This document shows, piece by piece, positions 22,705 to 30,217 of a stretch of DNA of 30,217 nt. A model generated the notes under the pieces. It saw only the letters and a list, made by a program, of their open reading frames with translations, made no database searches and had not been told where the DNA came from. This DNA is from an uncultured Oscillospiraceae bacterium (GTDB lineage: Bacteria; Bacillota; Clostridia; Oscillospirales; Acutalibacteraceae). A program made the position numbers and the translations under genes. The stretch is from positions 1 through 30,217 of the forward strand of contig CABULH010000031.1 of NCBI GenBank assembly GCA_902492455.1. Direction: 5' to 3'. Position 1 is the stretch's first letter. The number at the start of each line of letters is the position of its first letter.

Positions 22705-23223
22705 GTGAATACACGGGCAAGCTTATACGCGAACGAGGCGTCGAAGCTGTTGGATACGGTTTCGGCCTATAAAACCCTGTACACAGAGCAGCTTTTAAGA
22801 CTGTTTCCTCCCGGAAAGGCGGATACCGTCCGGATGCTGCTGAGACGGCTTGCCAAAGACCACCGGCTGTATCTGTCAAAGGATGAAACCGTCGCATCGG
22901 CCGATCCGATTTTTCCGCTGAACGATAGGCTCATCCGTGCTTTCTGGGTACTGCTCGATTTCATCGACAAGACAGAATTTCACGTTCCCGGTATATTTCC
23001 GGCACTCATCAGCTTTTTTGCTGGTGAGGAGCTATATGATATACTCCATATCCCGTGGAGGCAGGAAGGTATGATCCATGCCGCCATTCCTCGGCAGGAA
23101 AAGAACCCGCCCAAACGGATCTTGCTGCTTGATGATCTTTCGCAAATGCCGGCGCTGCATATTCCGAACACAGCCGGATTCTGTATGGTGGATCGGGACG
23201 GAAAAGCCGCCTATTACCAGTAA
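22705..23223 (+). CDS. DUF5697-like protein, winged-helix type
   Basis: This 172-residue protein starts at GTG 22705 (AGGAGG about 8 bases upstream). The opening NTRASLYANEASKLLDTVSA, then YKTLYTEQLLRLFP, and the helix LRRLAKDHRLYLSKDE look like the DUF5697 family found in Firmicutes ICEs. The first 70 residues have a winged-helix pattern and the rest may be a nuclease- or ligand-like domain of unknown role. No membrane segment is present. The preceding 90-base gap contains two copies of TGCGTATA (22638, 22679). Confidence 0.68.
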   Translation: MNTRASLYANEASKLLDTVSAYKTLYTEQLLRLFPPGKADTVRMLLRRLAKDHRLYLSKDETVASADPIFPLNDRLIRAFWVLLDFIDKTEFHVPGIFPALISFFAGEELYDILHIPWRQEGMIHAAIPRQEKNPPKRILLLDDLSQMPALHIPNTAGFCMVDRDGKAAYYQ

Positions 23224-23324
23224 AAACGCTGTAAAAACAGTTGCAGAAAACAGGGCCGAGAGCAACCGTTCGCTTCCGGTCCTTCTGCTTTTTATCTCCC
23301 CATAAAGAAAGGACTCTTACTTTT

Positions 23325-24011
23325 ATGAACGAACAGGAATTAAAAAAACGACTCCGTACCGCCCAGGATACAATCATTCGCCTGAATAACACGGTTATGG
23401 CGATGAGTGCCTGTAACGTCAGCCGGTATCCGGCCAATTTTCAGGAGTTGAGTCTGGATGCCGCAGCCCATGCTGAAAAGCTGGCCTGCAGGCTTCGGGA
23501 TCTGGTAGGGCGCTATGGCACGATCCAGCTGGAACAGATACTGACGCGCTCTACCGATACACTGGGGATTACGGTTGCGGTCGATGAAGAAGGAATCGTA
23601 CAGATCCGGCTCCCACGCCTCCTCCCGAAGTGGAAACAGCATAGCAGCGGTCAATTCTTAACCATGCCGCTGTTTATTGCTTTGGATACCTATTTGCGGA
23701 AGTATCCCCTCCCTCAATTTACCGAGTGTGCGGTCTGCTTCGTCCATGTATACGATGAAACGCTATCTCTTGGCCGCGTGCGGGATTATGACAATCTGGA
23801 GGTTAAACACATTCTCGACATGGCGGCCGTCTATCTGATGACCGACGACAGCGGAGCCCTATGCGATATATACCATACGACCTCCTATGGGAATCAGGAC
23901 GCGACCCTCCTGTATTTTATGCGGCAGGATCAGCTTCCGGGCTTTATCCTACGGCAAAAAAACCTATCCAATTTTTCAGAAAACCAGCAGCCGGATTTGG
24001 ATACCCACTGA
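23325..24011 (+). CDS. Unknown ICE protein (DUF6100-like?)
   Basis: This 228-residue soluble protein has an N-terminal helix (NEQELKKRLRTAQDTIIRLN) followed by a mixed alpha/beta region. ATG 23325 has AAAGGA about 10 bases upstream and is preferred over an earlier in-frame ATG. Sequence and neighbours recall small ICE proteins of the DUF6100 type, but I am not sure. It is co-directional with the flanking genes and probably part of the same transcript. Confidence 0.6.
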   Translation: MNEQELKKRLRTAQDTIIRLNNTVMAMSACNVSRYPANFQELSLDAAAHAEKLACRLRDLVGRYGTIQLEQILTRSTDTLGITVAVDEEGIVQIRLPRLLPKWKQHSSGQFLTMPLFIALDTYLRKYPLPQFTECAVCFVHVYDETLSLGRVRDYDNLEVKHILDMAAVYLMTDDSGALCDIYHTTSYGNQDATLLYFMRQDQLPGFILRQKNLSNFSENQQPDLDTH

Positions 24012-24114
24012 ATGTGGAAAAATCCAAAAATTTCAAGGGCTCCCGTCCCCTCTGCCGAGGAGCAATTTACCCAAGTACAGGGACCTATGGTAAAAAGCTG
24101 TGGAGGAAAACGCC

Positions 24115-25218
24115 ATGATCCACCCTCATTCGCAGGCGTATCATCTGCTTGGACTTATCGCTGTATGCGGTGAACTCCCGGCAGATGCCATACACCGCCT
24201 TCCCATATCCGAGAGCTACCGGTATAAGGTGATCGCCAGCTTGAAAAGCCAAAAACTGATCCGCCTGTTTGGGCGGGATGGCATAAAAGGCTATCGCCTG
24301 ACTCCGGTGGCTAAAAAACTGCTGCTGCAGACACAGCCTGACCGGTTTTCGTACTATCTGGATGCAGGCCGGGTCTCCTGCCGTTCAGAGCCCTCGCGCA
24401 GGCGGCGGCTTCATGCCGCCGCACAGACGTACATCACCATGATACGCGCAGGCGTTCCGCTGTTTTATGATGAAAAGGCGCCTATATTTGAGCCGTCCCT
24501 TTCCGCAGCCGTCCCGAAACCATCCGGGGCGGTTTTCTACTGTCCCACCGAAGTCAAAGATATCGGGCTGGAAGCAGCTAAAATCCGCAGTTCCCGTGTG
24601 GCCGGCATCCTGTTTGACGATGAACGGATTTATCTGACCTACAACACCGGCAACGCGGTCATGAAATGGGAAACCCGAGCAGAACTGCGGCTGCTTTCTC
24701 TGGTGGAGTCCCGTTTCTGCCGAAATCCAGCCAGAGCCTGGTACAGCGATAAAAATGTGATCGGACTGATGCTGGGCGACAGCATGGACACGGCGTTGCT
24801 GCTGCTTGGCAGCACTGGCGGATACAAACGAAGCGGCTACCGGACGGATACCGGCTTTGCACGGTTCTGGTTTTGTCCCCATACGCCGGAAGGAGAACGG
24901 CAGCTCCAGATTCTTACTTCCCCAATATATGCGCAGCTGTGCCGGCTCCTGTTGTCCGACTTGCGGACAGGCGTTCCCCCTGTCTCCATAGATTGTGACG
25001 CCCTGGATACGGAAGGCCGGCCGGTACTGCTTTCCCTTTGCTTTGACATGCCCAGGATCAAGCGGTTCCGCGATGCTCTGGAGCTGTTTGGTTATACAGG
25101 CCGCATCTTCTGTTTTGATTTCCAGGCTCCTGTATTGCAGATATACATGGGCGGACTGGCAGATATTCAGCCGGTCAGCCTCGAAAAAGTCGTGAAGGAG
25201 TTTCATATACAGACATGA
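24115..25218 (+). CDS. Winged-helix protein preceding VirD4, unknown function
   Basis: This 367-residue protein starts at ATG 24115 with GGAGG 8 bases upstream; a GTG 15 bases earlier is less likely. Residues about 5-65 (AYHLLGLIAVCGELPADAIH, SYRYKVIASLKSQKLIRLF) have a winged-helix pattern. The remainder, 120-360, is alpha/beta and resembles replication-relaxation or Rep-accessory proteins in outline only. The stop overlaps virD4 by four bases (ATGA), so the two are translationally coupled. This suggests a relaxosome or coupling role, which is inference. Confidence 0.6.
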   Translation: MIHPHSQAYHLLGLIAVCGELPADAIHRLPISESYRYKVIASLKSQKLIRLFGRDGIKGYRLTPVAKKLLLQTQPDRFSYYLDAGRVSCRSEPSRRRRLHAAAQTYITMIRAGVPLFYDEKAPIFEPSLSAAVPKPSGAVFYCPTEVKDIGLEAAKIRSSRVAGILFDDERIYLTYNTGNAVMKWETRAELRLLSLVESRFCRNPARAWYSDKNVIGLMLGDSMDTALLLLGSTGGYKRSGYRTDTGFARFWFCPHTPEGERQLQILTSPIYAQLCRLLLSDLRTGVPPVSIDCDALDTEGRPVLLSLCFDMPRIKRFRDALELFGYTGRIFCFDFQAPVLQIYMGGLADIQPVSLEKVVKEFHIQT

Positions 25219-27089
25219 AGAAAAAAAGGCTGATTTTGCTGCCAGTCCTTCCGATTATAGCGTTTGCCGTCCTTTATGGCGGCGGGTATGCCGCGCAGTT
25301 TATACGCAACTACAATGCATGGAAGACAGCTGGCGGGATGCCGGGGAACGGCACGTCGCCAGCTTTTCCGCACGCCGGGATTCGTGAATGCTTTCAGGCT
25401 GTTTTCGAGATGCCGTATGGCTTGTACGGCCTGGGAATATGCCTGGCGCTTTTTGGACTTCTGATCCTTGTGGTCATGCGGATGGGGTTTGGCGGTAGCG
25501 GGAAACTGGATCGGGAACGGAATCTTGTCTATTCCGAAAAAGGCACCTACGGTACGGCCGGCTTCCTGCCGGAAGAGAAAATGCGGGAGCTTCTGGAGGT
25601 TGTGTCCGATGTGCGCCAGACAGACGGCATCATTGTTGGAGAACGGGACGGCAAGATTCTGGCCCTTCCCAGAAACAAACGGGGGAACGACAATATTGCC
25701 GTATATGGGGCATCTGGCAGCATGAAGAGCCGAGCATTCTGTCGGAATGCAATCTTTCAATCGGTAAAGCGGGGAGATTCCATCGTCTGTACCGATCCCA
25801 AGGCCGAACTCTATGAGGACATGAGCGAGTATCTTCGGGACAGCGGGTACGTCGTCCGGGTTTTCAATCTGGTAGATCCGGAACACTCGGATTCCTGGGC
25901 CTGCCTGCAGGAAATCGGCGGTGATGGAACGATGGCCCAAATTCTCACAGATATTATCATCAAAAACACCGGCTCCTTAAAAGGGGATCGCTTTTGGGAC
26001 AATGCGGAAGCCAACCTTCTGAAAGCGATCATCTTATATGTCGAGTGCAGCTATCCACCTCCGAATCGCAACATCGGTGAAGCATATCAGCTGCTGATCT
26101 TCAAAAGCGCACAGGAGCTGGACGCCCTGTTTGATGTGCTGCCTCTTTCCCACCCGGCCAGGGCGCCTTACCAGATTTACCGGCAGGCGGCCGATTCGGT
26201 GCGCAGCAGCATCCTGATCGGGCTGGGCAGCCGCCTTCAGGTATTCCAGTCAGAACTCATCCGTCAGATTACAAGCTACGATGAGATCGATTTGACCCTG
26301 CCCGGCGTGGAAAAATGTGCGTATTTTTGTGTTTTTTCGGATCAGCAGTCCACCTTTGATTTTTTGTCATCGCTGTTCTTCAGCTTTTTGTTCATCAAAC
26401 TGGTCGGGTATGCCGACAGCTGTACGGGCGGCCGTCTTCCGGTGGCTGTAAACATCATCGGTGACGAATGGCCCAATATCGGCACGGTCCCGGACTTTTA
26501 TAAAAAAATTTCTACCATACGAAGCCGCAACATCCATATGATGGGGCTCTGCTTTCAATCGCTCGCTCAGCTTCAAACCCGATACCCGGATACGGAGTGG
26601 CAGATATTGCTGAGTGCCTGCGATACACAGCTGTTTTTCGGCGCAAACGATGAGTTTACTGCCAAACTGGTCAGCAACCGCACCGGGGAGATCAGCGTCG
26701 CAACTAACAGCCGCTCCAGGGTGCTGGGCACCTGGCGGATATCAAACTACACGCCGGAGTTCCGGGAGACGGAATCGACCGGCAAACGTAAACTGATGAC
26801 TCCCGATGAAGTCCTTCGGCTGCCGGCACATCAGGCCCTGGTTATTCTTCACTCGCAAAACGTGCTGAAGGTAAACAAGTTTGACTATACCCGGCACCCG
26901 GAAGCAAAAAAACTGCGGCCGGTAAAAGCCGCCGACCACATTCCGGCCTGGCATAAGCTGCGTGCACAAGAGAGCAGCCGCTCCGCCAGCATGGAGCCGA
27001 AAGCCTCCCCTGGCTGCCCATCGAATACTGGAAGCGGCAGAGGGAAAACCGACGTCGTTCCTGTAGATAAGAACTCCATATTACTATGA
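25215..27089 (+). CDS. VirD4/TraG-type coupling protein
   Basis: This 624-residue ATPase couples the relaxosome to the channel. Two N-terminal helices (about 5-25 and 70-90) anchor it. Walker A is GASGSMKS at 165-172, with Met in the place usually held by Gly before Lys; this variant is common in the Clostridia CD1115-like VirD4 group. Walker B is GDEWPNIG, Asp417-Glu418. The all-alpha domain lies between the two motifs. The start overlaps the previous gene by ATGA. It is the best evidence, with VirB4, that this element is conjugative. Confidence 0.95.
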   Translation: MKKKRLILLPVLPIIAFAVLYGGGYAAQFIRNYNAWKTAGGMPGNGTSPAFPHAGIRECFQAVFEMPYGLYGLGICLALFGLLILVVMRMGFGGSGKLDRERNLVYSEKGTYGTAGFLPEEKMRELLEVVSDVRQTDGIIVGERDGKILALPRNKRGNDNIAVYGASGSMKSRAFCRNAIFQSVKRGDSIVCTDPKAELYEDMSEYLRDSGYVVRVFNLVDPEHSDSWACLQEIGGDGTMAQILTDIIIKNTGSLKGDRFWDNAEANLLKAIILYVECSYPPPNRNIGEAYQLLIFKSAQELDALFDVLPLSHPARAPYQIYRQAADSVRSSILIGLGSRLQVFQSELIRQITSYDEIDLTLPGVEKCAYFCVFSDQQSTFDFLSSLFFSFLFIKLVGYADSCTGGRLPVAVNIIGDEWPNIGTVPDFYKKISTIRSRNIHMMGLCFQSLAQLQTRYPDTEWQILLSACDTQLFFGANDEFTAKLVSNRTGEISVATNSRSRVLGTWRISNYTPEFRETESTGKRKLMTPDEVLRLPAHQALVILHSQNVLKVNKFDYTRHPEAKKLRPVKAADHIPAWHKLRAQESSRSASMEPKASPGCPSNTGSGRGKTDVVPVDKNSILL

Positions 27090-27103
27090 AAGAGGGTAAC
27101 CGT

Positions 27104-28396
27104 ATGCCAAAGAAAAAGACTGATCCCGAAATGCAGGACAACGTCGCGCCGGAAGAGGTAACAACCGCTTTGCCGAAGCAAACGGACACCTTGGTTTCGG
27201 TCGAAACCGACTGTCAGGAACCGCTTCTGCTGGATGAGGCAGACGATGAGATGGTGGCGGCCGCTTCCGGACAAGATCCGCTCCTGATTGATGAGGTGGA
27301 AGAAACGGAGGACGAAGCGGAAGAAACGGCTTGTGAACCCATGCCAGACCCGGACTTCCAGGCGGTTTCGGAAGAACCGCGGAAGGATAAGCCGGCCAGA
27401 CGTCGCCGCAAAGCCGCCGAACCGCCCGAGGGCACTCCCCTGCCGGAAGAAGGCGCTAAAAAGCCGGCCGGTGAGTCTCCTCCGCCCCGACGGACCGATC
27501 CGGTGCTGACCATCGTTGCCCATGAAGAAATCCAGACACCGGAAGAACTGGAGGAAACCGCCTGGCACGAAATCAAGAACGCCTACCTTTCCCGGCGGAT
27601 TCTTTCGGGCATCCTGAGTGGTGTAGAAACCCTGGAAGGCGGCAGCTCGGTTGCAGTTGTGTTTTACAAGCAGTTCCGGGTGGTCATCCCTGTGTCGGAA
27701 ATGCTGCTGAATCTATCCCAGACGCCTAACCATTACGGCGACATCCACAGCCGCGAACAAAAAATCCTGTCCGGCATGGTAGGCGCCGAAATCGATTTTA
27801 TCATCAAGGGTATTGAAGACAGTACAAGATGCATCGTCGCTTCCCGGAAGGAGGCTATGCTGCGCAAGCGCCGGCTGTTCTATTTTGGCACAGATGATGA
27901 AGGAATGTACCGTATCTACGAGGGCCGGCTCGTCCAGGCCAGGGTGGTGTCCGTGGCGGATAAGGTTATTCGGGTGGAAGCGTTCGGCGTGGAAACCCGG
28001 ATTGTCGCGCGGGCCATTACGCCGGACTGGCTGGGTAGTGCCCACGATCATTATCATGTAGGCGATAAAATATTGATCCGCATCCAGAAGATCGCTCGGG
28101 AGTCGCTGGAAGCTTTAAGCATTGAAGCGGATGTACGCAGCGTAACCGACAACGCACCGCGGGACGATTTAAAAAAAGTCCGCGTACAGGGAAAATATGC
28201 AGGCGTCATCACGGATATTTACCACGGCGTCGTGTTCATCCGGCTTCACATCGGCGTCAATGCGGTGGCACATTCCTGCTTCGATCCCCGGACGCCGGGG
28301 AAAAAGGACGATGTGGCAATGGTCATCACCCATCTGGATGAGGAGCGCAATGTGGCAGTTGGCATCATCACGCGGATTTTAAGGCGGAACCTCTGA
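27104..28396 (+). CDS. S1-like OB-fold protein with acidic N-terminal tail
   Basis: The 430-residue protein has an acidic, low-complexity N-terminus (1-150, with poly-Glu/Asp and Pro-Glu stretches), then three S1-like OB segments at about 165-245, 274-330 and 357-430. Examples are LVQARVVSVADKVIRVEAFG and VQGKYAGVITDIYHGVVFIR. Such OB folds bind RNA or single-stranded DNA. ATG 27104 with GAGGG 7 bases upstream is preferred; the ATG at 27086 overlaps virD4 but has no ribosome site. It is the last gene of the operon; a new promoter follows. A role with single-stranded transfer DNA or leader RNA is plausible but unproven. Confidence 0.75.
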   Translation: MPKKKTDPEMQDNVAPEEVTTALPKQTDTLVSVETDCQEPLLLDEADDEMVAAASGQDPLLIDEVEETEDEAEETACEPMPDPDFQAVSEEPRKDKPARRRRKAAEPPEGTPLPEEGAKKPAGESPPPRRTDPVLTIVAHEEIQTPEELEETAWHEIKNAYLSRRILSGILSGVETLEGGSSVAVVFYKQFRVVIPVSEMLLNLSQTPNHYGDIHSREQKILSGMVGAEIDFIIKGIEDSTRCIVASRKEAMLRKRRLFYFGTDDEGMYRIYEGRLVQARVVSVADKVIRVEAFGVETRIVARAITPDWLGSAHDHYHVGDKILIRIQKIARESLEALSIEADVRSVTDNAPRDDLKKVRVQGKYAGVITDIYHGVVFIRLHIGVNAVAHSCFDPRTPGKKDDVAMVITHLDEERNVAVGIITRILRRNL

Positions 28397-28429
28397 CATT
28401 TTTCAAAACTGAGTTTGTCAATATGAAAT

Positions 28430-28459
28430 TTGACGAATTCCAAAAAGCGTATATATAAT
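28430..28459 (+). promoter_or_regulatory. Near-consensus promoter of the surface-protein genes
   Basis: TTGACG (28430-28435) and TATAAT (28454-28459) are 18 bases apart, close to sigma-A consensus, and lie 36 bases before the lipoprotein ATG. Confidence 0.75.
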
Positions 28460-28495
28460 GGGGGTGAAATCATTATGTAAGGAAGGCGAATCCCC

Positions 28496-29266
28496 ATGAA
28501 GACAAAAAGTTTGCTGTTCGGATGTCTCGCCGTTTTTGTCCTGTCTTTATCGGCCTGTTCCCAACCAGCACCGGTTTCGGATACGGCTTCAGCCATTTAT
28601 TCTGAGACAGACAATTTGTTGTACGAAAGCGAAACGGAATCCGTTGCTTCTGTTTCAACCTATGTCTTTGCCGTTACGGATACATCGGGTCGAACTGTGA
28701 CGGACAGTAAGGGGGGAATGGTTACTGCTGTCGAAACATTCCCACCAGCAGCAACAACCAGTACCAACCCGAGTGCCCTCAGCCGGCAGACGGTGGTTCA
28801 CACGATGCCTGGCGCTCCCTCTACAGATGGTACAACGGCCAGGCAGCCGAACAGCACGACCGCTTCCTGTTCCAAAACAACCACGGCATCGGAGGCCACA
28901 ACCACTTCCCGCGCCACAACGCAGCAGCCGTTGGAAACCCTTCCGCAGCCGAAACCTACCGGCTCCTGGTATTCGCCCTATGACCTTCCGCAGATTTACG
29001 CTGAATGCAAGCGTGAGATCGAACGGCTGGGATTGGTGTGGGAGGACGGGCTGCGGCCGGATTCTTTGGGGGTATCGTGGGCAAATCCGGACAATACGGT
29101 TGTGTATACCTATTTTCCCGAAGAATTCCACTTAAAAGAAGATGTATTCGAACTGATCCGATACTATAGAGATAAACCATATACTCGACAATCCTGTCGA
29201 ATCTGGCTGGAACCCTATGAAAAAAGTCCTGGTGATTATCTGATTTACTTTTTGGAGCGCCGATAA
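28496..29266 (+). CDS. Lipoprotein with Thr-rich linker
   Basis: This 256-residue protein has a lipoprotein signal with LSAC (Cys21). A Ser/Thr/Pro-rich linker spans about 65-155. A small C-terminal domain (about 158-256, from WYSPYDLPQIYAECK) is alpha/beta and unfamiliar. It is likely displayed on the cell surface. It lies between the T4SS operon and the thioester adhesin, with its own strong promoter and a terminator after it, so it is probably expressed independently of transfer. AAGGAAGG lies about 9 bases before the ATG. Confidence 0.78.
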   Translation: MKTKSLLFGCLAVFVLSLSACSQPAPVSDTASAIYSETDNLLYESETESVASVSTYVFAVTDTSGRTVTDSKGGMVTAVETFPPAATTSTNPSALSRQTVVHTMPGAPSTDGTTARQPNSTTASCSKTTTASEATTTSRATTQQPLETLPQPKPTGSWYSPYDLPQIYAECKREIERLGLVWEDGLRPDSLGVSWANPDNTVVYTYFPEEFHLKEDVFELIRYYRDKPYTRQSCRIWLEPYEKSPGDYLIYFLERR

Positions 29267-29285
29267 AAGTATATATATCTGTGCT

Positions 29286-29313
29286 GAAGAGCCGTCCATT
29301 TGGGCGGCTCTTC
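29286..29313 (+). terminator. Terminator after the lipoprotein gene
   Basis: GAAGAGCCG (29286-29294) pairs with CGGCTCTTC (29305-29313). The inner CC/GG pairs continue past one mismatch, and TCTTTG follows. Confidence 0.7.
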
Positions 29314-29346
29314 TCTTTGTCCCAAAACAACTATAGGAGATGTTCT

Positions 29347-30217
29347 ATGATGAAACAGAAACGCGTTTTTCTCTCGGCTGTTTTAACACTTGTTCTGCTT
29401 TGTTCGTTCATCCTGCCAGTATTTGCTGCCAGCTATCAAAACGGCGACACCGCCAAGGTCACAGTATCGAGCGTGTGGGCATTCCACGCCGGCCGGCAAC
29501 CGGGGGAAAACAGTTCCACCAGCAACGGTGGCAACCGGGGCAACCATTACAACAACCGCCTGTATTGGTTCGAGGGCTATTCCGTCGACATCCTGCAAAT
29601 GGACGGGAGCAAGTATGCCCCGCAGTACAACGGCAAAACGTACTTTTACTGCATACACAAATGGACAGACTACGGCACAAGCAACCGAAAATTCTATGTG
29701 GATCCTACCGGGCATGGGAACCTGATGACCAGCCCATATTGGAAGAACAAGCTGAGTCGAACCCAGCAAGACCTGCTCATGTTGATATCTATATACGGCT
29801 TTCCGGCCAGAACTCCCCAGCAGCTTGGCGTAGGTACAGTAGATGACGCCTATGCGGCCACTCAGGCGTTGATTTGGGAAGTTGTGACTGGACGACGAGA
29901 TTTTAACGGGCTGGTGTCCAACTATAAATCCTCCTCCGAAGAACTGAACGGTGGCATTCCCGCCGCTAAGAACAATGTGCGGTATTTTCTGGACAAATAC
30001 ATGCACTATGCGTATACAGGCAATGGCCATACCGCCGGGGAGGCCACCCCTGCCCTGACCGCTTACAACAAAATTATAGCGGACATGGCGAAGCACGATA
30101 CCCTTGCCAGCCTCGCAGGCCAGACCCTGACCCTGAAATGGGACGGGGCCAGCAAAACCTACAAGGGTAGCCTGACGGATAGCAATAGAATATTGAGCCA
30201 TAGCTCCGTCACGTCCT
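29347..30217 (+). CDS. Thioester-domain surface adhesin (partial, truncated by window end)
   Basis: At least 290 residues are present and the frame is open at the window edge. A signal peptide (1-28, LPVFAAS) is followed by a thioester domain: Cys102 in YFYCIHKW and Gln173 in AATQALIWEV, the Cys and the TQ-type Gln that form the internal thioester. Such domains bind host amines covalently and are found on Gram-positive pilus tips and adhesins. The C-terminal part from about 245 may be the start of an isopeptide or Ig-like stalk. A sortase motif would lie beyond the window. AGGAGA lies 6 bases before the first ATG; a second ATG follows directly. Confidence 0.85.
   Translation, partial: MMKQKRVFLSAVLTLVLLCSFILPVFAASYQNGDTAKVTVSSVWAFHAGRQPGENSSTSNGGNRGNHYNNRLYWFEGYSVDILQMDGSKYAPQYNGKTYFYCIHKWTDYGTSNRKFYVDPTGHGNLMTSPYWKNKLSRTQQDLLMLISIYGFPARTPQQLGVGTVDDAYAATQALIWEVVTGRRDFNGLVSNYKSSSEELNGGIPAAKNNVRYFLDKYMHYAYTGNGHTAGEATPALTAYNKIIADMAKHDTLASLAGQTLTLKWDGASKTYKGSLTDSNRILSHSSVTS

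Larger units (their letters stand above)
10329..30217. mobile_element. Left part of an integrative and conjugative element (partial)
   Basis: Evidence is the contiguous set of a Rep-like protein, an ArpU-like protein, a Y-family polymerase, Ku/LigD, a VirB2/VirB6/PrgI-VirB4/VirD4 conjugation operon and surface adhesins, lying directly after a tRNA gene. Integrase, relaxase and a cell-wall hydrolase are absent and presumably lie beyond 30217. The exact left end is not proven; it could be anywhere between 10304 and about 10490. The contents resemble the large Clostridia ICE group that includes C. difficile CTn-type elements. Confidence 0.78.

Noticed and set aside
1..30217. CRISPR array, insertion sequence or rRNA genes
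   Set aside because: No regularly spaced long repeats, no transposase-like frame and no rRNA sequence were seen on either strand.

Overview
The window looks like a Clostridia-type Firmicute, probably an Oscillospiraceae-like gut anaerobe. The evidence is strong AGGAGG-type ribosome binding sites, a lepA-hemW neighbourhood, a PdaB-like sporulation deacetylase, lipoproteins with lipoboxes, and a Gram-positive type IV secretion (conjugation) module. No 16S or other marker is present, so this is inference from gene content.

Region 1 (1-10250) is ordinary chromosome. It holds a decayed membrane-protein remnant, a hexapeptide acetyltransferase, a URO-D/MtaA-like protein, a small four-helix protein with a 46-residue partner, an XRE regulator, hemW, lepA, a TetR regulator, a DUF5050-like lipoprotein and a pdaB-like deacetylase. 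Most convergent pairs are separated by long, nearly perfect bidirectional terminator hairpins.

Region 2 begins at a tRNA-Pro(CGG) gene (10252-10328). Everything to its right reads as the left part of an integrative and conjugative element (ICE) that runs off the window; no integrase or relaxase is visible here. The first block (10490-16000) is a replication/repair cassette. It has a two-winged-helix Rep-like protein with a double-start, double-hairpin leader, a small ArpU-like protein, and a Y-family polymerase behind a LexA-type SOS box. A convergent operon carries a 55-residue protein, Ku, a ligase-only LigD, and a homologue of the chromosomal four-helix protein.

Region 3 (16000-16295) is a compact control region with divergent promoters. 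Three 11-bp tandem repeats overlap the -35 of the Ku operon. On the other side a leader RNA has an 11-bp closing stem that encloses two strong hairpins ahead of the conjugation operon.

Region 4 (16295-28396) is the conjugation operon: VirB2-like pilin, zinc-knuckle protein, VirB6/TrbL-like protein, two membrane proteins, a PrgI-VirB4 fusion ATPase, three accessory proteins (two of them winged-helix-like), a VirD4 coupling protein and an S1-like OB-fold protein. Region 5 (28430-30217) encodes surface proteins: a lipoprotein behind a near-consensus promoter and a truncated thioester-domain adhesin.

The most interesting system is the mobile double-strand-break repair cassette (Ku, ligase-only LigD, SOS-controlled polymerase and two small unknown proteins) wired head to head with the conjugation operon through an iteron-like operator and a structured leader RNA.
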